A DNA stretch of 64,000 nt from assembly GCF_000512205.2 (NCBI RefSeq), contig NZ_CP006644.1, positions 310,001 to 374,000 of the forward strand, read 5' to 3'. Of the stretch, positions 52,954 through 62,588 are shown piece by piece (the stretch's first letter is position 1; every line of letters starts with the position of its first letter). The notes beneath the pieces are model-generated. The model made no database searches, had not been told where the DNA came from, and worked only from the letters and a program-made list of their open reading frames with translations. The translations under genes were made by a program, and so were the position numbers. Source of the DNA: Sphingomonas sanxanigenens DSM 19645 = NX02 (GTDB taxonomy: Bacteria > Pseudomonadota > Alphaproteobacteria > Sphingomonadales > Sphingomonadaceae).

Positions 52954-53940
52954 CTATCGCCGCATGAAGCCTCTCCACCGCAGCCAGAAATAGGTCGCCG
53001 CGGCCGCCATCGCCGCCAGCACCGTGGCGTGGAACGTCCCCCACGGCCCCTCGGCCAGCGGCAGCCCGCCGGTGTTCATCCCGAAGATGCCCGTCACCAA
53101 TGTCGCGGGCAGCAACAGCGCGGTGACGATCGACAGGATGTAGAGGTTCTGGTTGGTCCGCTGCGCTTCCTGGATGTCGAGTTCCTCGCGCAGCAGGCGG
53201 AGCTGCCCCTGCACCTCCAATATGTCGGCATCCAGCGATTGCAGCCGCTGCGTCAGCTTCTCTACCGTCGGCAGCAGCGGCGCGGGCAGTTCCTCGTCCC
53301 TTTCCAGCCGCTGGAACACGCCGCGCATGCCGGAGAGCAGGCGGTGGATCTGCGCCAGCCGGCGGCGGATGCCGATCAGGTCGCGGGCGCTGGGCGGATG
53401 ATGGCCGTCGAGGAAGGCATCCTCGGCGTGCTGGACGTCGGCGGCCAGGGTGCGGCTGATGTCGGTGATGTTGTCGCCGATCGCGCCGACGAGCAGGTCC
53501 AGCGCCTGCGCGGGGCCGATCGGCGACGCGCTCCTGGAGAGCCGGCTCTTGGCGATGTCGGCGGAGCGGAGCGGGTGCAGCCGCGTCGTCAGCATCAGGC
53601 CGGGCGTCAGCGCGATGCGCAGGGCGCCGACGCGCGCGGTATCCGCCACGTCGAAGTCGCGCTCGAAATCGTGCAGCACGCAGCCGACGGTGTCGCCATC
53701 CACCAGCGCGCGCTGGTGCGTGTCGGGCGAGAGCAGCAGTTCGCGCACGTCGGCCGGCAATTGTTCGGCACGCGCGATGAAGCTGCGCGTGCCATGGTCG
53801 GCCAGCGCGAGGTGCAGCCAGCGGAAACGGCCGGCGGGTTCGGCCTCGCAGCGCTGCACGGGCAGCACGCCATCCTCGGTGAAGTCGATCCCCCAGATCA
53901 AGCCGGGGCCGATCCCCCCGAGCGAGAGGGGCAGGGGCAC
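52954..53940 (-). CDS. CorA/ZntB-family divalent metal transporter
   Basis: This 328-residue protein has a large cytoplasmic funnel, two C-terminal TM segments and the pore motif GMN (LVTGIFGMNTGGLPL), as in CorA/ZntB. ZntB-like features are the N-terminal PLPLSLGGIGPGLIWGIDF and LHLALADHGTRSFI, which are typical of zinc-transporting members. A GTG at 53940 is the start; a longer frame is not supported. It sits 39 bp after the Pit-type transporter's end and could be co-transcribed with it. Confidence 0.88.
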   Translation of the reverse strand: MPLPLSLGGIGPGLIWGIDFTEDGVLPVQRCEAEPAGRFRWLHLALADHGTRSFIARAEQLPADVRELLLSPDTHQRALVDGDTVGCVLHDFERDFDVADTARVGALRIALTPGLMLTTRLHPLRSADIAKSRLSRSASPIGPAQALDLLVGAIGDNITDISRTLAADVQHAEDAFLDGHHPPSARDLIGIRRRLAQIHRLLSGMRGVFQRLERDEELPAPLLPTVEKLTQRLQSLDADILEVQGQLRLLREELDIQEAQRTNQNLYILSIVTALLLPATLVTGIFGMNTGGLPLAEGPWGTFHATVLAAMAAAATYFWLRWRGFMRR

Positions 53941-53979
53941 GAATCCGGGCGGTTCCGCGACGATGGCAGCCTCCGCTTG

Positions 53980-55644
53980 CTAGATCAGTTGGGCGAACGC
54001 CATATACAACAGGCCGGCCAGGATGATCGAGGCCGGCAATGTGAGAACCCAGGCGGTCAGCAGGTTGCGCACCGTGCTGGCCTGCAGGCCGGACCTGTTG
54101 GCCGCCATCGTCCCCGCCACGCCCGATGACAGGACATGGGTGGTCGAGACCGGCAGGCCCAGATGGTCGGCGCCGAAGATCGTGCCCATCGCGACCAGCT
54201 CGGCGGCGGCACCCTGCGCATAGGTCAGGTGGGTCTTGCCGATCTTCTCGCCGACGGTGACGACGATGCGCTTCCAGCCCACCATCGTGCCGAGGCCGAG
54301 CGCGAAGGCCACCGCCACCTTCACCCAGGTGGGGATGAAGCGCGTGCCGGCGTCGAGCGAGCCCTTGTAGGTCTTGAGCGTCGCCTGCTGCGGTTCGGAA
54401 AGGCCTGCGGCCTTCTCGCTGCCCAGCCGCTTGATCGCCTCCGAGGCGAGATACATGTCGTTGCGCATGTTGCTCACCGCGGCCGCGGGCACCTTCGCCA
54501 GCGAGCCATATTCGGTGACCTGCCGGTCGACATCATGGACGAGCACGGCGAGCGCGCCCGTCGTGTCGGGCGTGAAGCTCTTGTCGGCGATGTAGCGCGT
54601 CACCTCGCGCCGTGCGGCGGCGGCATCGGCATCGGCATCGGCATCGGCGGCGACGGGGGCGGGGGCGGGGGCGGGCTGCCCCAGCGCCAGTTGGACGGCG
54701 CGCGAACGCTCATGGAACTCGGTGGTATATTGCGCCGGCACCGCGCGGTTGAGCGCATAGGCGGTGGGCACCGTGCCGATCAGGATCAGCATGATCAGCC
54801 CCATGCCCTTCTGGCCGTCGTTGGAGCCGTGCGCGAAGCTCACGCCGGTGCAGGTGAAGATCAGCAGGCCGCGGATCCACGGCGGCGGCGGCACGCCATC
54901 CCTGGGCGCCTCGTACAGCGCCTTGTTGCGCACCAGCAGCTTCATCGCGATCAGCAGCAGCGCCGCGACGCCGAAGCCGATCAGCGGCGAGACGAGCAAT
55001 GCGTAGCCGATTTCGGTCGCCTTGCTCCAGTCCACGCCGGCGGTGCCGCTCTTGCCGTGCATGAGCGCGTTGGCGACGCCGACGCCGATGATCGAGCCGA
55101 TCAGCGTGTGCGAGCTGGACGACGGGATGCCCAGCCACCAGGTCGCGAGGTTCCACAGGATCGCCGCGATCAGCAGCGCGAACACCATCGCGAAGCCGGC
55201 GTTGGAGCCGACCTGCAGGATCAGTTCGACCGGCAGCAGCGAGACGATGCCGAACGCCACCGCGCCCGACGACAGCAGCACGCCGAGGAAGTTGAAGAAG
55301 CCCGACCACACCACCGCGACATTGGCGGGCATCGCGTTGGTATAGATCACCGTCGCGACCGCGTTGGCGGTGTCGTGGAAGCCGTTCACGAACTCGAAGC
55401 CGAGCGCGATCAGCAGCGCGACGAAGAGCAGGGCGAAGGGCAGATAGGTGGTCGGCTCCACGCCCGCCGCGGCGGCATCGGCATAGATGCTGTAGGCGAC
55501 GTAGACGAGCGCCGCGACGATGGTGGCGAGGAAGCCGATCTTGCCGGCGATGCCCAGCCCCTTGTCGAGATCGGGCCGCCCGAGATCAGGCCGCCCGAGA
55601 TCCGGCTGCGCGCCCGCCGCATCCATCGCCACCGTCGCGCTCAT
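53980..55644 (-). CDS. Low-affinity inorganic phosphate transporter, Pit/PHO4 family
   Basis: This 554-residue inner-membrane symporter has the two inverted PHO4 halves: GFEFVNGFHDTANAVATVIYT with SSSSHTLIGSIIG, and AELVAMGTIFGADHLGLPVSTTHVLSSGVAG. The central loop holds an Ala/Pro and Ala/Asp-rich stretch (PAPAPAPVAADADADADAAAA), encoded by four GCATCG-type hexamers at about 54628-54651; the N-terminus has two QPDLGRPDLGR units from a 15-bp repeat near 55565-55606. These repeats are likely length-variable. The start is ATG 55644 with GGGGAA upstream. No phosphate regulator or PitA-linked PhoU-like gene is adjacent. Confidence 0.9.
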   Translation of the reverse strand: MSATVAMDAAGAQPDLGRPDLGRPDLDKGLGIAGKIGFLATIVAALVYVAYSIYADAAAAGVEPTTYLPFALLFVALLIALGFEFVNGFHDTANAVATVIYTNAMPANVAVVWSGFFNFLGVLLSSGAVAFGIVSLLPVELILQVGSNAGFAMVFALLIAAILWNLATWWLGIPSSSSHTLIGSIIGVGVANALMHGKSGTAGVDWSKATEIGYALLVSPLIGFGVAALLLIAMKLLVRNKALYEAPRDGVPPPPWIRGLLIFTCTGVSFAHGSNDGQKGMGLIMLILIGTVPTAYALNRAVPAQYTTEFHERSRAVQLALGQPAPAPAPVAADADADADAAAARREVTRYIADKSFTPDTTGALAVLVHDVDRQVTEYGSLAKVPAAAVSNMRNDMYLASEAIKRLGSEKAAGLSEPQQATLKTYKGSLDAGTRFIPTWVKVAVAFALGLGTMVGWKRIVVTVGEKIGKTHLTYAQGAAAELVAMGTIFGADHLGLPVSTTHVLSSGVAGTMAANRSGLQASTVRNLLTAWVLTLPASIILAGLLYMAFAQLI

Positions 55645-56086
55645 CGAATCGATTCCCCAGCCTGCCTGCCCTTGGCCGCTAGGCGCGGTTGATGACACTT
55701 ATGTTGCAGGGCTTGCCCGGGCGCGGTGCGGCGGACGATGGCCGAAGCGGGCTTCGGCACGAAGGGAAGCACCGGAAATGCGCCTTTGCTGCCGCCCATG
55801 ACGAAGCCCGGAAAGACGCACGCGACGCGCCTGTAGCGTTCGCGGGGGTCCTTCGGCGGACGCTTTCCGCGGTCGCGATCTCGGGCATCGGCGCCGTGGA
55901 TGGAAACCGTGCCGTTCAGGCGTTGCATGTGCCTTGTCGGCCGCTTTCGGCAATCTGAATGCGGCACCGGCTACTGTCGTAACGCCGACGCCTCGCCATG
56001 CAACGTCACGGTAGGCGGCCGAGCGCAAGAATTGTCAATGTGATGAGAACCTTAGCGATAAACGAATATGCGAAAGCGAGTTTTGA
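55645..56086. other. 442-bp gap without recognisable gene
   Basis: Between the Pit transporter and the flavin monooxygenase genes. I see no credible reading frame on either strand, no tRNA and no clear hairpin. The right 60 bp (56030-56086) are AT-rich and probably hold the monooxygenase promoter. The AT shift there marks the start of the accessory region. Confidence 0.5.
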
Positions 56087-57283
56087 ATGATCGAACATAC
56101 GGGTCTTGAGACTGATCGATCGCGCCTTGCAGGCGGCGCTGAGGACCGATCTGTTGATGAGGTGCAGCTTCTCGAGAAGATCGATCTTCTGGCGGCTGAG
56201 ATCATATCCCGAGCGGGCGAGGCCGAAACCGATCGGCACCTGCCGTCGTCCATAATGGCCGAGCTTGGAGCGGCAGGCCTGTACCGCGCAACCGTGCCGA
56301 AGAGCCATGGCGGCCTCGAACTCCCCCTCCCGATCATCGTGAGGATACTCGAGCGGCTCTCGAAGCTCGACGGCTCGCTTGGCTGGATCAGCCATGTGCG
56401 CTTTCTCGCGCCGCTCGGGCTCGCGCTGCTTCCGCGCGAACGCTTCGATGCGATCATGAGCGGTGGCCCCGACATCGTCGGTGCCGCTGTCACGCAGCCG
56501 ACCGGCACGGCCGAAGCGACCGACGGAGGATGGCGTATCACCGGGCGCTGGCCTTTCGCGAGCGGATTCGATGATGCTGACATCGTGGCGTTGCACTGCG
56601 TCGTGACGGAGGGCGGCGATCCATTGCCCTCCACGCGCTTGATCTATGCGCCGACCCGCGACCTGCAAAGGGAAGATAGTTGGCATGCGTTGGGGCTGAA
56701 GGCGACCGCCAGCCACCATATCGTCGCGAACAACGTGATGGTGAACGCGGCCGACGCCATCGATCTTGCAACCGCTCGGTCAAGTTTGCCCGGGCCGCTT
56801 TACAGCGGCATATTCCAGATTTCGACGCTGTTTCACTGCCCGATGGCGCTCGGCGTCGCGCAAGCTGCGGTGGATGATCTCGTGGATCTGGCGCAGGGCG
56901 GACGGCGCCAGTTCGGCGCTGCGACCCAGCTCAAGGACTCCGAGACGTTCCTGTTCGAATTGGGCAAGGCGCAAGCGGCGCTGCGTGCGGCGCAGGCCTT
57001 TACGGACACGGAAGCGCGCCGGATATGGGAGCAGGCGCAAGCGGGTGTGCTTTCCAGCGGGCTGCCCGAGGCGAAAATCCTGCAATCCGCCATCTGGGTT
57101 ACGCAGACCTGCCTGCAAGTCGTCCAGTCATGCTTCAGCCTTGCGGGCGGCGCCGCCGTCTACAGCACATCGTCGTTGCAGCGGCGGCTGCGCGACATCC
57201 AGACAATGGCGCAGCATGTGAATGTTCATCACCGGCATTATGTGGAGGCAGGAAGAGCGCTTATCCAGACGCAAGGCGTGTAA
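56087..57283 (+). CDS. Acyl-CoA-dehydrogenase-like flavin monooxygenase
   Basis: This 398-residue protein of the acyl-CoA dehydrogenase fold resembles the two-component flavin monooxygenases HsaA, DszC or HpaB-like. It lacks the catalytic Glu context of a true dehydrogenase and has GLYRATVPKSHGGLELPLPIIVRILERLSKLDGSLGWI, GGWRITGRWPFASGFDDADIVAL and SLAGGAAVYSTSSLQRRLRDIQTMAQH, a form typical of reduced-flavin-using hydroxylases. It would need a partner flavin reductase, which is not adjacent. Substrate unknown. Composition is somewhat less GC-rich than the core genes; it begins the accessory block. Confidence 0.8.
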   Translation: MIEHTGLETDRSRLAGGAEDRSVDEVQLLEKIDLLAAEIISRAGEAETDRHLPSSIMAELGAAGLYRATVPKSHGGLELPLPIIVRILERLSKLDGSLGWISHVRFLAPLGLALLPRERFDAIMSGGPDIVGAAVTQPTGTAEATDGGWRITGRWPFASGFDDADIVALHCVVTEGGDPLPSTRLIYAPTRDLQREDSWHALGLKATASHHIVANNVMVNAADAIDLATARSSLPGPLYSGIFQISTLFHCPMALGVAQAAVDDLVDLAQGGRRQFGAATQLKDSETFLFELGKAQAALRAAQAFTDTEARRIWEQAQAGVLSSGLPEAKILQSAIWVTQTCLQVVQSCFSLAGGAAVYSTSSLQRRLRDIQTMAQHVNVHHRHYVEAGRALIQTQGV

Positions 57284-57334
57284 CTGCGAGTTGGAGGACG
57301 GCCGCCTTCAATCTCGCGCACGCGTTGCGACAGC

Positions 57335-57440
57335 GATGTTTCGGGGACACAAGATGTTTCGGGAACACGATATAAAATAGGCGCGATCGGAGCCCGCAGC
57401 GGCTTCTGTACGGAGTTTTGTATTGTGTCCCCGTAATACC
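57335..57440. repeat. MITE-like repeat, copy 1
   Basis: 106 bp. Two 18-bp units at the left (GATGTTTCGGGGACACAA, then a variant) are followed by a ~70-bp unique part ending TTGTGTCCCCGTAATACC. The ends CGGGGACACAA (57342-57352) and TTGTGTCCCCG (57423-57433) are perfect inverted repeats. The core from TAAAATAGG to CCGTAAT matches copy 2 at 58101-58219 at about 85%. There is no convincing coding capacity. Confidence 0.85.
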
Positions 57441-57513
57441 ATGCCACAAAATCCCCGACGTTCCATGTGACAGAGTGGTTCTCGATTGTCGGCTTCGTGT
57501 GGCAGCGCTTAGT

Positions 57514-58026
57514 ATGCCCGCCATGCGAACCGCCCTCGATGCCCTACCCGAAACACTGAGCGCGTCTGAAAAAGCGTTCGTCACGATGATTCGGGAGAAT
57601 GGCTTTTTTCGCACCGAGGTGCTCGGCGACGATGAGGGGCCTGGTTTCTCGTTCACGACTGGCTTCTGGGTCACAGCCAAGCACCCCGAGTTGATCATGT
57701 TCAGCATGACGGGTGACATAGCGCACGACATATTTTGGGATCTTTTTAAGGATGCCAGATCGGCTCGATCGCTGCCCGTCGGACGTAGAACCGATCAGGT
57801 GTTCGCCAACCTCCCTGCTTACGCGTTTCCCGTAGCGAAACGGCACTATGCCGACCATCTCGGCTGGAGCCGGTGGTTCTACGGCGACGATAAGTTTCCC
57901 TGCATCCAGATCGTTTGGCCCGACCGCGGCGGCGTGTTTCCTTGGGAGAAGGGTTTCGACGCGACGTTCGTCAATGACCAGCCTGATCTTAGCGAACACG
58001 GGTGGGTGAAGTCGCTTGCAGTTTAA
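57514..58026 (+). CDS. DUF4262-family protein
   Basis: This 170-residue protein has the DUF4262 pattern GPGFSFTTGFWVTAKHPELIMFSM, then LPVGRRTDQVF, AKRHYADHLGWSRWFYG and FPCIQIVWPDRGGVFPWE. The family is common in actinobacteria and proteobacteria, often in accessory islands, and its role is unknown. The ATG at 57514 gives a compact domain; the frame opens earlier through the repeat. It is flanked on both sides by the two MITE-like repeats, which suggests that it moved together with them. GC is lower than in the core genes. Confidence 0.8.
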   Translation: MPAMRTALDALPETLSASEKAFVTMIRENGFFRTEVLGDDEGPGFSFTTGFWVTAKHPELIMFSMTGDIAHDIFWDLFKDARSARSLPVGRRTDQVFANLPAYAFPVAKRHYADHLGWSRWFYGDDKFPCIQIVWPDRGGVFPWEKGFDATFVNDQPDLSEHGWVKSLAV

Positions 58027-58100
58027 ATGCCGGCAACGAGCGCGCCGCAATCCCCAGTTCCTCATGAGGAGGCAGCCCGGCGGCTCAGGCGTACGGCCGT

Positions 58101-58219
58101 GTGTTTCGGGGACATTGTGTTTCGGGGACATTGTGTTTCGGGGACATAACATGAAATAGGTGCGATCGGAGCCTGCAGCGGCTTCTGAACGGAGGTTTGT
58201 GTTGTGTCCCCGTAATGCC
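58101..58219. repeat. MITE-like repeat, copy 2
   Basis: 119 bp. Three 16-bp tandem units of GTGTTTCGGGGACATT (58101-58148) replace the two at copy 1, followed by the same ~70-bp body ending TTGTGTCCCCGTAATGCC. The copies run in the same direction on either side of the DUF4262 gene, spaced about 660 bp. Confidence 0.85.
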
Positions 58220-58260
58220 GTGTCGGATGAAACCGTGAACAAAACCCGCTCCGGCTGTCG

Positions 58261-58725
58261 CTACTCCCAAGAGAAGGTTGTGCGCAATTTGCAGCCTGAA
58301 GGGGACTGCCCCTCTTCAAATAGCTCCACGCGATCAATCGCATCCAATTGGGGCTGGGTGGATGGTATTGACGATTTGAAATAGGCAGCGCCGTGCGAGC
58401 CATTCCAGATTGCTATTTGGTAGACGCCTTCCACTCGTTTTTGCGCAAAGCGTGCAGGGCTGCTGGAATGGCGAGCTTTAACAATCCGACCTGTCGGACG
58501 ACTGGCCCAGCCAATTCCATACACTTCAAGGGTGCCGAAATCGCCTTCCCAGCGGAAGCTGCCTCCGTGTATACCACCTTCCAAAGTCATGACCTTCTCA
58601 CCATCGAGCAGATCGATAATCGGCGAATAGCCGCAGAACCGGCCCGGACCCACAATGTCGATGGCGTTGGCTGGAGTGCCGACAAATGCGGAAAGCACCA
58701 CCGCTGCTGCGACTATTATCTCCAC
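58261..58725 (-). CDS. Secreted hypothetical protein
   Basis: This 154-residue protein has a Sec signal peptide (GTG start, EIIVAAAVVLSAFVGTPANA, cleavage near residue 21) and a mature part IDIVGPGRFCGYSPIIDLLDGEKVMTLEGGIHGGSFRWEGDF, with two cysteines that could form a disulfide. No family recognised. GAGG lies 6 nt before GTG. Its promoter region would extend through 58751, the left end of the IS21 element, so only ~25 bp of native upstream sequence remains. Expression may therefore be altered. Confidence 0.6.
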   Translation of the reverse strand: MEIIVAAAVVLSAFVGTPANAIDIVGPGRFCGYSPIIDLLDGEKVMTLEGGIHGGSFRWEGDFGTLEVYGIGWASRPTGRIVKARHSSSPARFAQKRVEGVYQIAIWNGSHGAAYFKSSIPSTQPQLDAIDRVELFEEGQSPSGCKLRTTFSWE

Positions 58726-58865
58726 GCTGTCCTCGCTAGCAAACCGGGGTTGTGGAGCGGCGTGCAAAAGGGACCCCGTTATGGGGGTGATCGGCGTCTA
58801 AAAGGGACCCCCATCTCGATGGTTTAGGTGCGTCCGCTTGGTTGTAGCCAGGCGGCGGGATCGGG

Positions 58866-60380
58866 ATGTTGATTTTGGAGACGGTGGTAAGGATTCGGCG
58901 CGAGCACGCCGACGGTAAATCGATCAAGGCGATCGCGCGTGACCTGCGGGTGTCGCGCAAGGTGATAAGGAAGGCGATCCGAGCCCCGGAGGCGGGCTTT
59001 GCTTATCGGCGGTCGGTGCAGCCGCTTCCCCGGATCGGTCCGTTCCAGGAGCGCCTGGATACTCTGCTGACGGAGAACGAGGCACGGCCGCGGCGCGAAC
59101 GGCTGCGGATGACGCGGATTCACGACCTGCTGCTGCGCGAGGGGTTCGACGGCTCCTACGATGCGGTCCGGCGCTATGCGAAGCGCTGGCTGGACGACCG
59201 ACGCAAGGATGCCGGCGACGGCGCCGCGGCGTTCATCCCGCTGATGTTCCGGCCCGGCGAGGCCTACCAGTTCGACTGGAGCCACGAGGATGTGGAGATC
59301 GCCGGCAAGCCGATGCGGGTGAAGGTCGCGCATATGCGGCTTTGCGCGTCGCGGGCGGTGTTCGTGCGGGCCTATCCCCGCGAGACGCAGGAGATGGTGT
59401 TCGACGCCCATGCACGGGCGTTCGCTTTCTTCGGCGGCGTGCCGACGCGCGGCATCTACGACAACATGAAGACCGCGGTGACGACGGTGTTCACCGGCAA
59501 GGAGCGGGTCTTCAACCGCCGGTTCCTGATCATGGCCGATCACTACATGATCGAGCCTACCGCCTGCTCGCCAGCAGCGGGTTGGGAGAAGGGCCAGGTC
59601 GAGCACCAGGTGCAGACGATCCGGGGGCGGTTCTTCCAGCCCCGATTACGCTTTGCGAGCCTGGAGGAGCTGAACGGGTGGCTTGAGGCCGAGTGCCGCC
59701 GCTGGGCGGCGCTGCACCCGCATCCCGATCAACGCGAGCTGACCATCGCCGAGGCATGGGACGCCGAGCGCCCCTCGCTCCAGGTGATGCTGGCGCCGTT
59801 CGACGGCTTCCACGAGACGCCGCACGCGGTGACCGGCACTTGCCTGATCAGCTTCGACCGCAACCGCTACTCGGTCATGGCCAAGGCGGCCCGGCGGGCG
59901 GTGCAGGTTCGCGCCTATGCGGACCGGATCGTGGTCCGCCTCGACGATGAGGTGATCGCCGAGCATCCCCGCTTCTTCGGCCGGGATCGGATGATCCTCG
60001 ATCCCTGGCACTACCTGCCGGTGCTGGCCAAGAAGCCGGGCGCCTTGAGGAACGGAGCACCGTTCCAGGACTGGGATCTCCCGCCGGCACTGGCGCGGCT
60101 CAGGCGCAAGCTGGGGACAGGCGATGAAGCCGACCGCCGGTTCGTGCGCGTGCTCTCTGCCGTGCTGACCGATGGCCTCGAAGCGGTCGAGGCCGCGATC
60201 CGCGAGGCACTCGCCGCCGGCGCTGCCAGCGATGACGTAATCCTCAACATCTTGGCACGGCGGCGAGAGCCGCCCCGGCCACTGACCATCGCCACGTCCG
60301 AAGCGCTAGCGCTCAGCCACCCACCGACCGCGGACTGCGCTCGCTATGACCTTCTGCGAGGCGCCCGTGCAGCGGCATGA
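58866..60380 (+). CDS. istA: IS21-family transposase IstA
   Basis: This 504-residue DDE transposase has an N-terminal HTH ([12 protein letters not shown]) and an rve integrase core: FDWSHED (first Asp), IYDNMKT (second Asp) and AGWEKGQVE (Glu). It appears intact. Its 3' end overlaps istB. It catalyses cut-and-paste or replicative transposition with IstB as ATP-dependent partner. Confidence 0.96.
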   Translation: MLILETVVRIRREHADGKSIKAIARDLRVSRKVIRKAIRAPEAGFAYRRSVQPLPRIGPFQERLDTLLTENEARPRRERLRMTRIHDLLLREGFDGSYDAVRRYAKRWLDDRRKDAGDGAAAFIPLMFRPGEAYQFDWSHEDVEIAGKPMRVKVAHMRLCASRAVFVRAYPRETQEMVFDAHARAFAFFGGVPTRGIYDNMKTAVTTVFTGKERVFNRRFLIMADHYMIEPTACSPAAGWEKGQVEHQVQTIRGRFFQPRLRFASLEELNGWLEAECRRWAALHPHPDQRELTIAEAWDAERPSLQVMLAPFDGFHETPHAVTGTCLISFDRNRYSVMAKAARRAVQVRAYADRIVVRLDDEVIAEHPRFFGRDRMILDPWHYLPVLAKKPGALRNGAPFQDWDLPPALARLRRKLGTGDEADRRFVRVLSAVLTDGLEAVEAAIREALAAGAASDDVILNILARRREPPRPLTIATSEALALSHPPTADCARYDLLRGARAAA

Positions 60381-61095
60381 GATGATCGCCGCGATGAGCG
60401 GCCTGGGCCTCAAGGGCATGGCTGGCGCCTTCGACGAGGCGGTCACCACGGGCATGCAGCGCAAGCGCACCGCCATCGAGATCCTGACCGATCTGCTACG
60501 CGCTGAGGCTGCTCATCGCCATGCGGCATCGATCCGCTATCGCATGACCGCGGCCAGGCTTCCGGTGGTGAAGGACATCGATGCGTTCGTGTTCGAGGGG
60601 ACGCTGATCGATGAGCAGCTGGTGCGCTCGCTGCATGCTGGCTCGTTCCTGCCCGGTCAGCGCAATATCGTCCTGGTCGGCGGCACCGGGACCGGGAAGA
60701 CCCACCTGGCCGTCGCAATCACTGCCAGCGTCGTGCGTGCCGGCGCCCGCGGCCGCTACTACAACACCGTGGATCTGGTGAACCGGCTCGAGGAAGAGAG
60801 CCGCCTCGGCAAGGCCGGCGCGCTTGCGGCCCAGCTCTCCCGCCTCGATCTCGTCGTGCTCGATGAGCTTGGCTATCTGCCGTTCGCCCGCTCGGGCGGC
60901 CAGTTGCTGTTCCACCTCGTCAGCAAACTCTACGAGCGCACCTCGGTGATCATCACGACGAACCTGGCGTTCGGGGAATGGCCGACCGTGTTCGGCGATC
61001 CCAAGATGACGGCCGCGCTGCTCGATCGCATCACCCATCACTGCGACATCGTCGAGACCGGCAACGACAGCTGGCGCCTCAGAAACCGAAGCTAA
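60367..61095 (+). CDS. istB: IS21-family helper ATPase IstB
   Basis: This 242-residue AAA+ ATPase resembles DnaC: Walker [12 protein letters not shown], Walker [11 protein letters not shown], and [29 protein letters not shown] at 60367 ([11 protein letters not shown]) has GAGG upstream and fits the family start better than the ATG at 60346. It overlaps istA by 14 bp. IstB chooses target DNA and activates IstA. Confidence 0.96.
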   Translation: MQRHEMIAAMSGLGLKGMAGAFDEAVTTGMQRKRTAIEILTDLLRAEAAHRHAASIRYRMTAARLPVVKDIDAFVFEGTLIDEQLVRSLHAGSFLPGQRNIVLVGGTGTGKTHLAVAITASVVRAGARGRYYNTVDLVNRLEEESRLGKAGALAAQLSRLDLVVLDELGYLPFARSGGQLLFHLVSKLYERTSVIITTNLAFGEWPTVFGDPKMTAALLDRITHHCDIVETGNDSWRLRNRS

Positions 61096-62407
61096 AACCC
61101 TCCCCCCGGACCCCCCACCCGGCGGTTGACCCGGTGGGTCCACAGGAACCTCCCACGGCCGGCACCGCCAGCGCTTGGGGGGCGCGCAGCGCCGGCCGTG
61201 GGTCCCTCCTATGGACTACCGGGACAACCGCCCGGCAACCCGAAAAGGGGGTCCCTATTGCACGCCGATATGGGGTCCCGGTTCGACGCCTATTTACAGT
61301 CCGGCTTCTCGCATCGACTAGCAGCGCGGGAGCTAGGGCCTGTCCGAGGCAACTCATGCTGGCCCCGAACAGCCGCACACCCATCGCGCTCGCAAACTCG
61401 CGGAAGTGCGTGTTCCGGTCCGTGATCGCGCGAAGGCCGGTACGCCCGCCGAAGATCATGTCGGCCAGCACGCTGCTCTCGGCCGCCGCTGGCGCGGACG
61501 CCGGCGCGTCCTGCGTGACGACGATCCATTCCAGGATCGTCGAGGGCACGTCGAGCCCGCTTGCACGCTCGAGGCCCTGGAAACCAGGGGCGGAATTGGC
61601 TTCGCAGATCCGGTAGCCCTCCTCGTCGAACAATATGTCGATGCCGGTGATGTCGAGGTCGAGGATATCGGCCGCCTTGACCGCCAGTTCTGCCATCTCC
61701 GGGGGCGGGTTATAGGCGACGCCCACCCCGCCCAGCGACACGTTCGACTTGAAGCCGCCAGTGAGCGAGCGACGCTCCATGGCTGCAACGACCCGCCCGC
61801 CGACGACAAGCACGCGAACATCGCGGCCGTGGCTTGCGCGGACATAGTGCTGCAGAATGAAATCGGCCTTCGCTTCCGCGCTTTCGAGAAGGCCCGCGAG
61901 ATCCTCGAACTGGCTACGGTTCTCGCATTTGAGGACGCCTGCACCCCGTGTGCCCTTGAGCGTCTTGACGATCACGGGGAAGCCAAGCTCCCGCTCAACG
62001 AGATCGACGTCCATAGGGAAAGTCCCGAGGATTGTGCGCGGGATCGGAAGACCCGCCCGGTTCAGGCTTTGTAGCGTGTGGAGTTTGTCGGCCACGCGCT
62101 CGATCGTCGCCGGCCCATTGACCAACCGCACGCCGCGTCGCTCGAAATGTCGTAGCAGCGCGAGCGTGTAATAATCGGTCTCCGCGCCCGTCCGGCAGAT
62201 GATGAAGTCGGGCCGCCCCATCGGGCTGTCATTGTAGGTGACCGCCCAGTCCTCGTCTCCGCCGACAATCAGGTCGAAGCGATGGGGATCGTAAACTGTC
62301 AGGTCGATGCCCATGGCGCTGGCGGCTTCCTGAAAGCGCAGGATTTCGGGCACCTCCGGGATCGCTGGATCCAGTTCGTGATGGAAGAGGATCCAGCCGC
62401 GCAGCAT
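61079..62407 (-). CDS. RimK-like ATP-grasp ligase, 3' end fused to IS21
   Basis: The core (about residues 1-300) is an ATP-grasp RimK-type ligase: GADPFII-like N-terminus, [70 protein letters not shown], and the Mg-binding [21 protein letters not shown]. Family members add glutamate or a similar residue to proteins, peptides or cofactors. After residue ~369 the frame crosses the IS21 tip and continues 73 codons in IS DNA to the stop at 61079. The true C-terminus is lost. The catalytic part is complete and may still be active. The ATG at 62407 has GGGAG at good spacing. Confidence 0.82.
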   Translation of the reverse strand: MLRGWILFHHELDPAIPEVPEILRFQEAASAMGIDLTVYDPHRFDLIVGGDEDWAVTYNDSPMGRPDFIICRTGAETDYYTLALLRHFERRGVRLVNGPATIERVADKLHTLQSLNRAGLPIPRTILGTFPMDVDLVERELGFPVIVKTLKGTRGAGVLKCENRSQFEDLAGLLESAEAKADFILQHYVRASHGRDVRVLVVGGRVVAAMERRSLTGGFKSNVSLGGVGVAYNPPPEMAELAVKAADILDLDITGIDILFDEEGYRICEANSAPGFQGLERASGLDVPSTILEWIVVTQDAPASAPAAAESSVLADMIFGGRTGLRAITDRNTHFREFASAMGVRLFGASMSCLGQALAPALLVDARSRTVNRRRTGTPYRRAIGTPFSGCRAVVPVVHRRDPRPALRAPQALAVPAVGGSCGPTGSTAGWGVRGEGFSFGF

Positions 62408-62588
62408 CTTTGCTCCCGTTTCCTGTTTTGATCCCCGATAGGCTGGCGGCGATCTGCAGTGCGATGCCACGCCCTACACGACGCTTGAAAGCCTTTCGTG
62501 ACAGCCTTTCCGGCCCCAGGCTTCGATCATGATGGCATTGCGCTAGCATATTTGGTCCAGGATTGCCCGTACTGGATGTCGGGCACCA

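Larger units (their letters stand above)
58751..61298. mobile_element. IS21-family insertion sequence, complete
   Basis: About 2.55 kb with istA and istB. Each end begins TGT and carries two copies of the motif GGCGTnnnAAnnGGGACCCC: at 58759-58777 and 58793-58812 on the left, and at 61248-61266 and 61272-61290 on the right (opposite strand). Multiple terminal transposase-binding sites are an IS21 hallmark. A 12-bp inverted repeat (61152-61163 and 61191-61202) lies after istB. I see no clear target duplication. The right end interrupts the ATP-grasp ligase frame. Confidence 0.9.

Noticed and set aside
55645-56086. Small genes in the Pit–monooxygenase gap
   Set aside because: All frames here have shadow-type composition and lack Shine-Dalgarno sequences or domain-like patterns.
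57261-57731. Minus-strand frame through MITE copy 1 and the DUF4262 gene
   Set aside because: It consists of translated repeat sequence joined to the antisense of a DUF4262 domain.
58101-58148. Possible CRISPR-like array from three 16-bp repeats
   Set aside because: The units are directly adjacent without spacers and belong to the end of a MITE-like repeat.
58741-61305. CCGG as a target duplication around the IS21 element
   Set aside because: CCGG occurs near both ends, but the distance from the TGT tips is different (left 3 bp, right 2 bp) and 4 bp is too short to be convincing in this GC-rich DNA.
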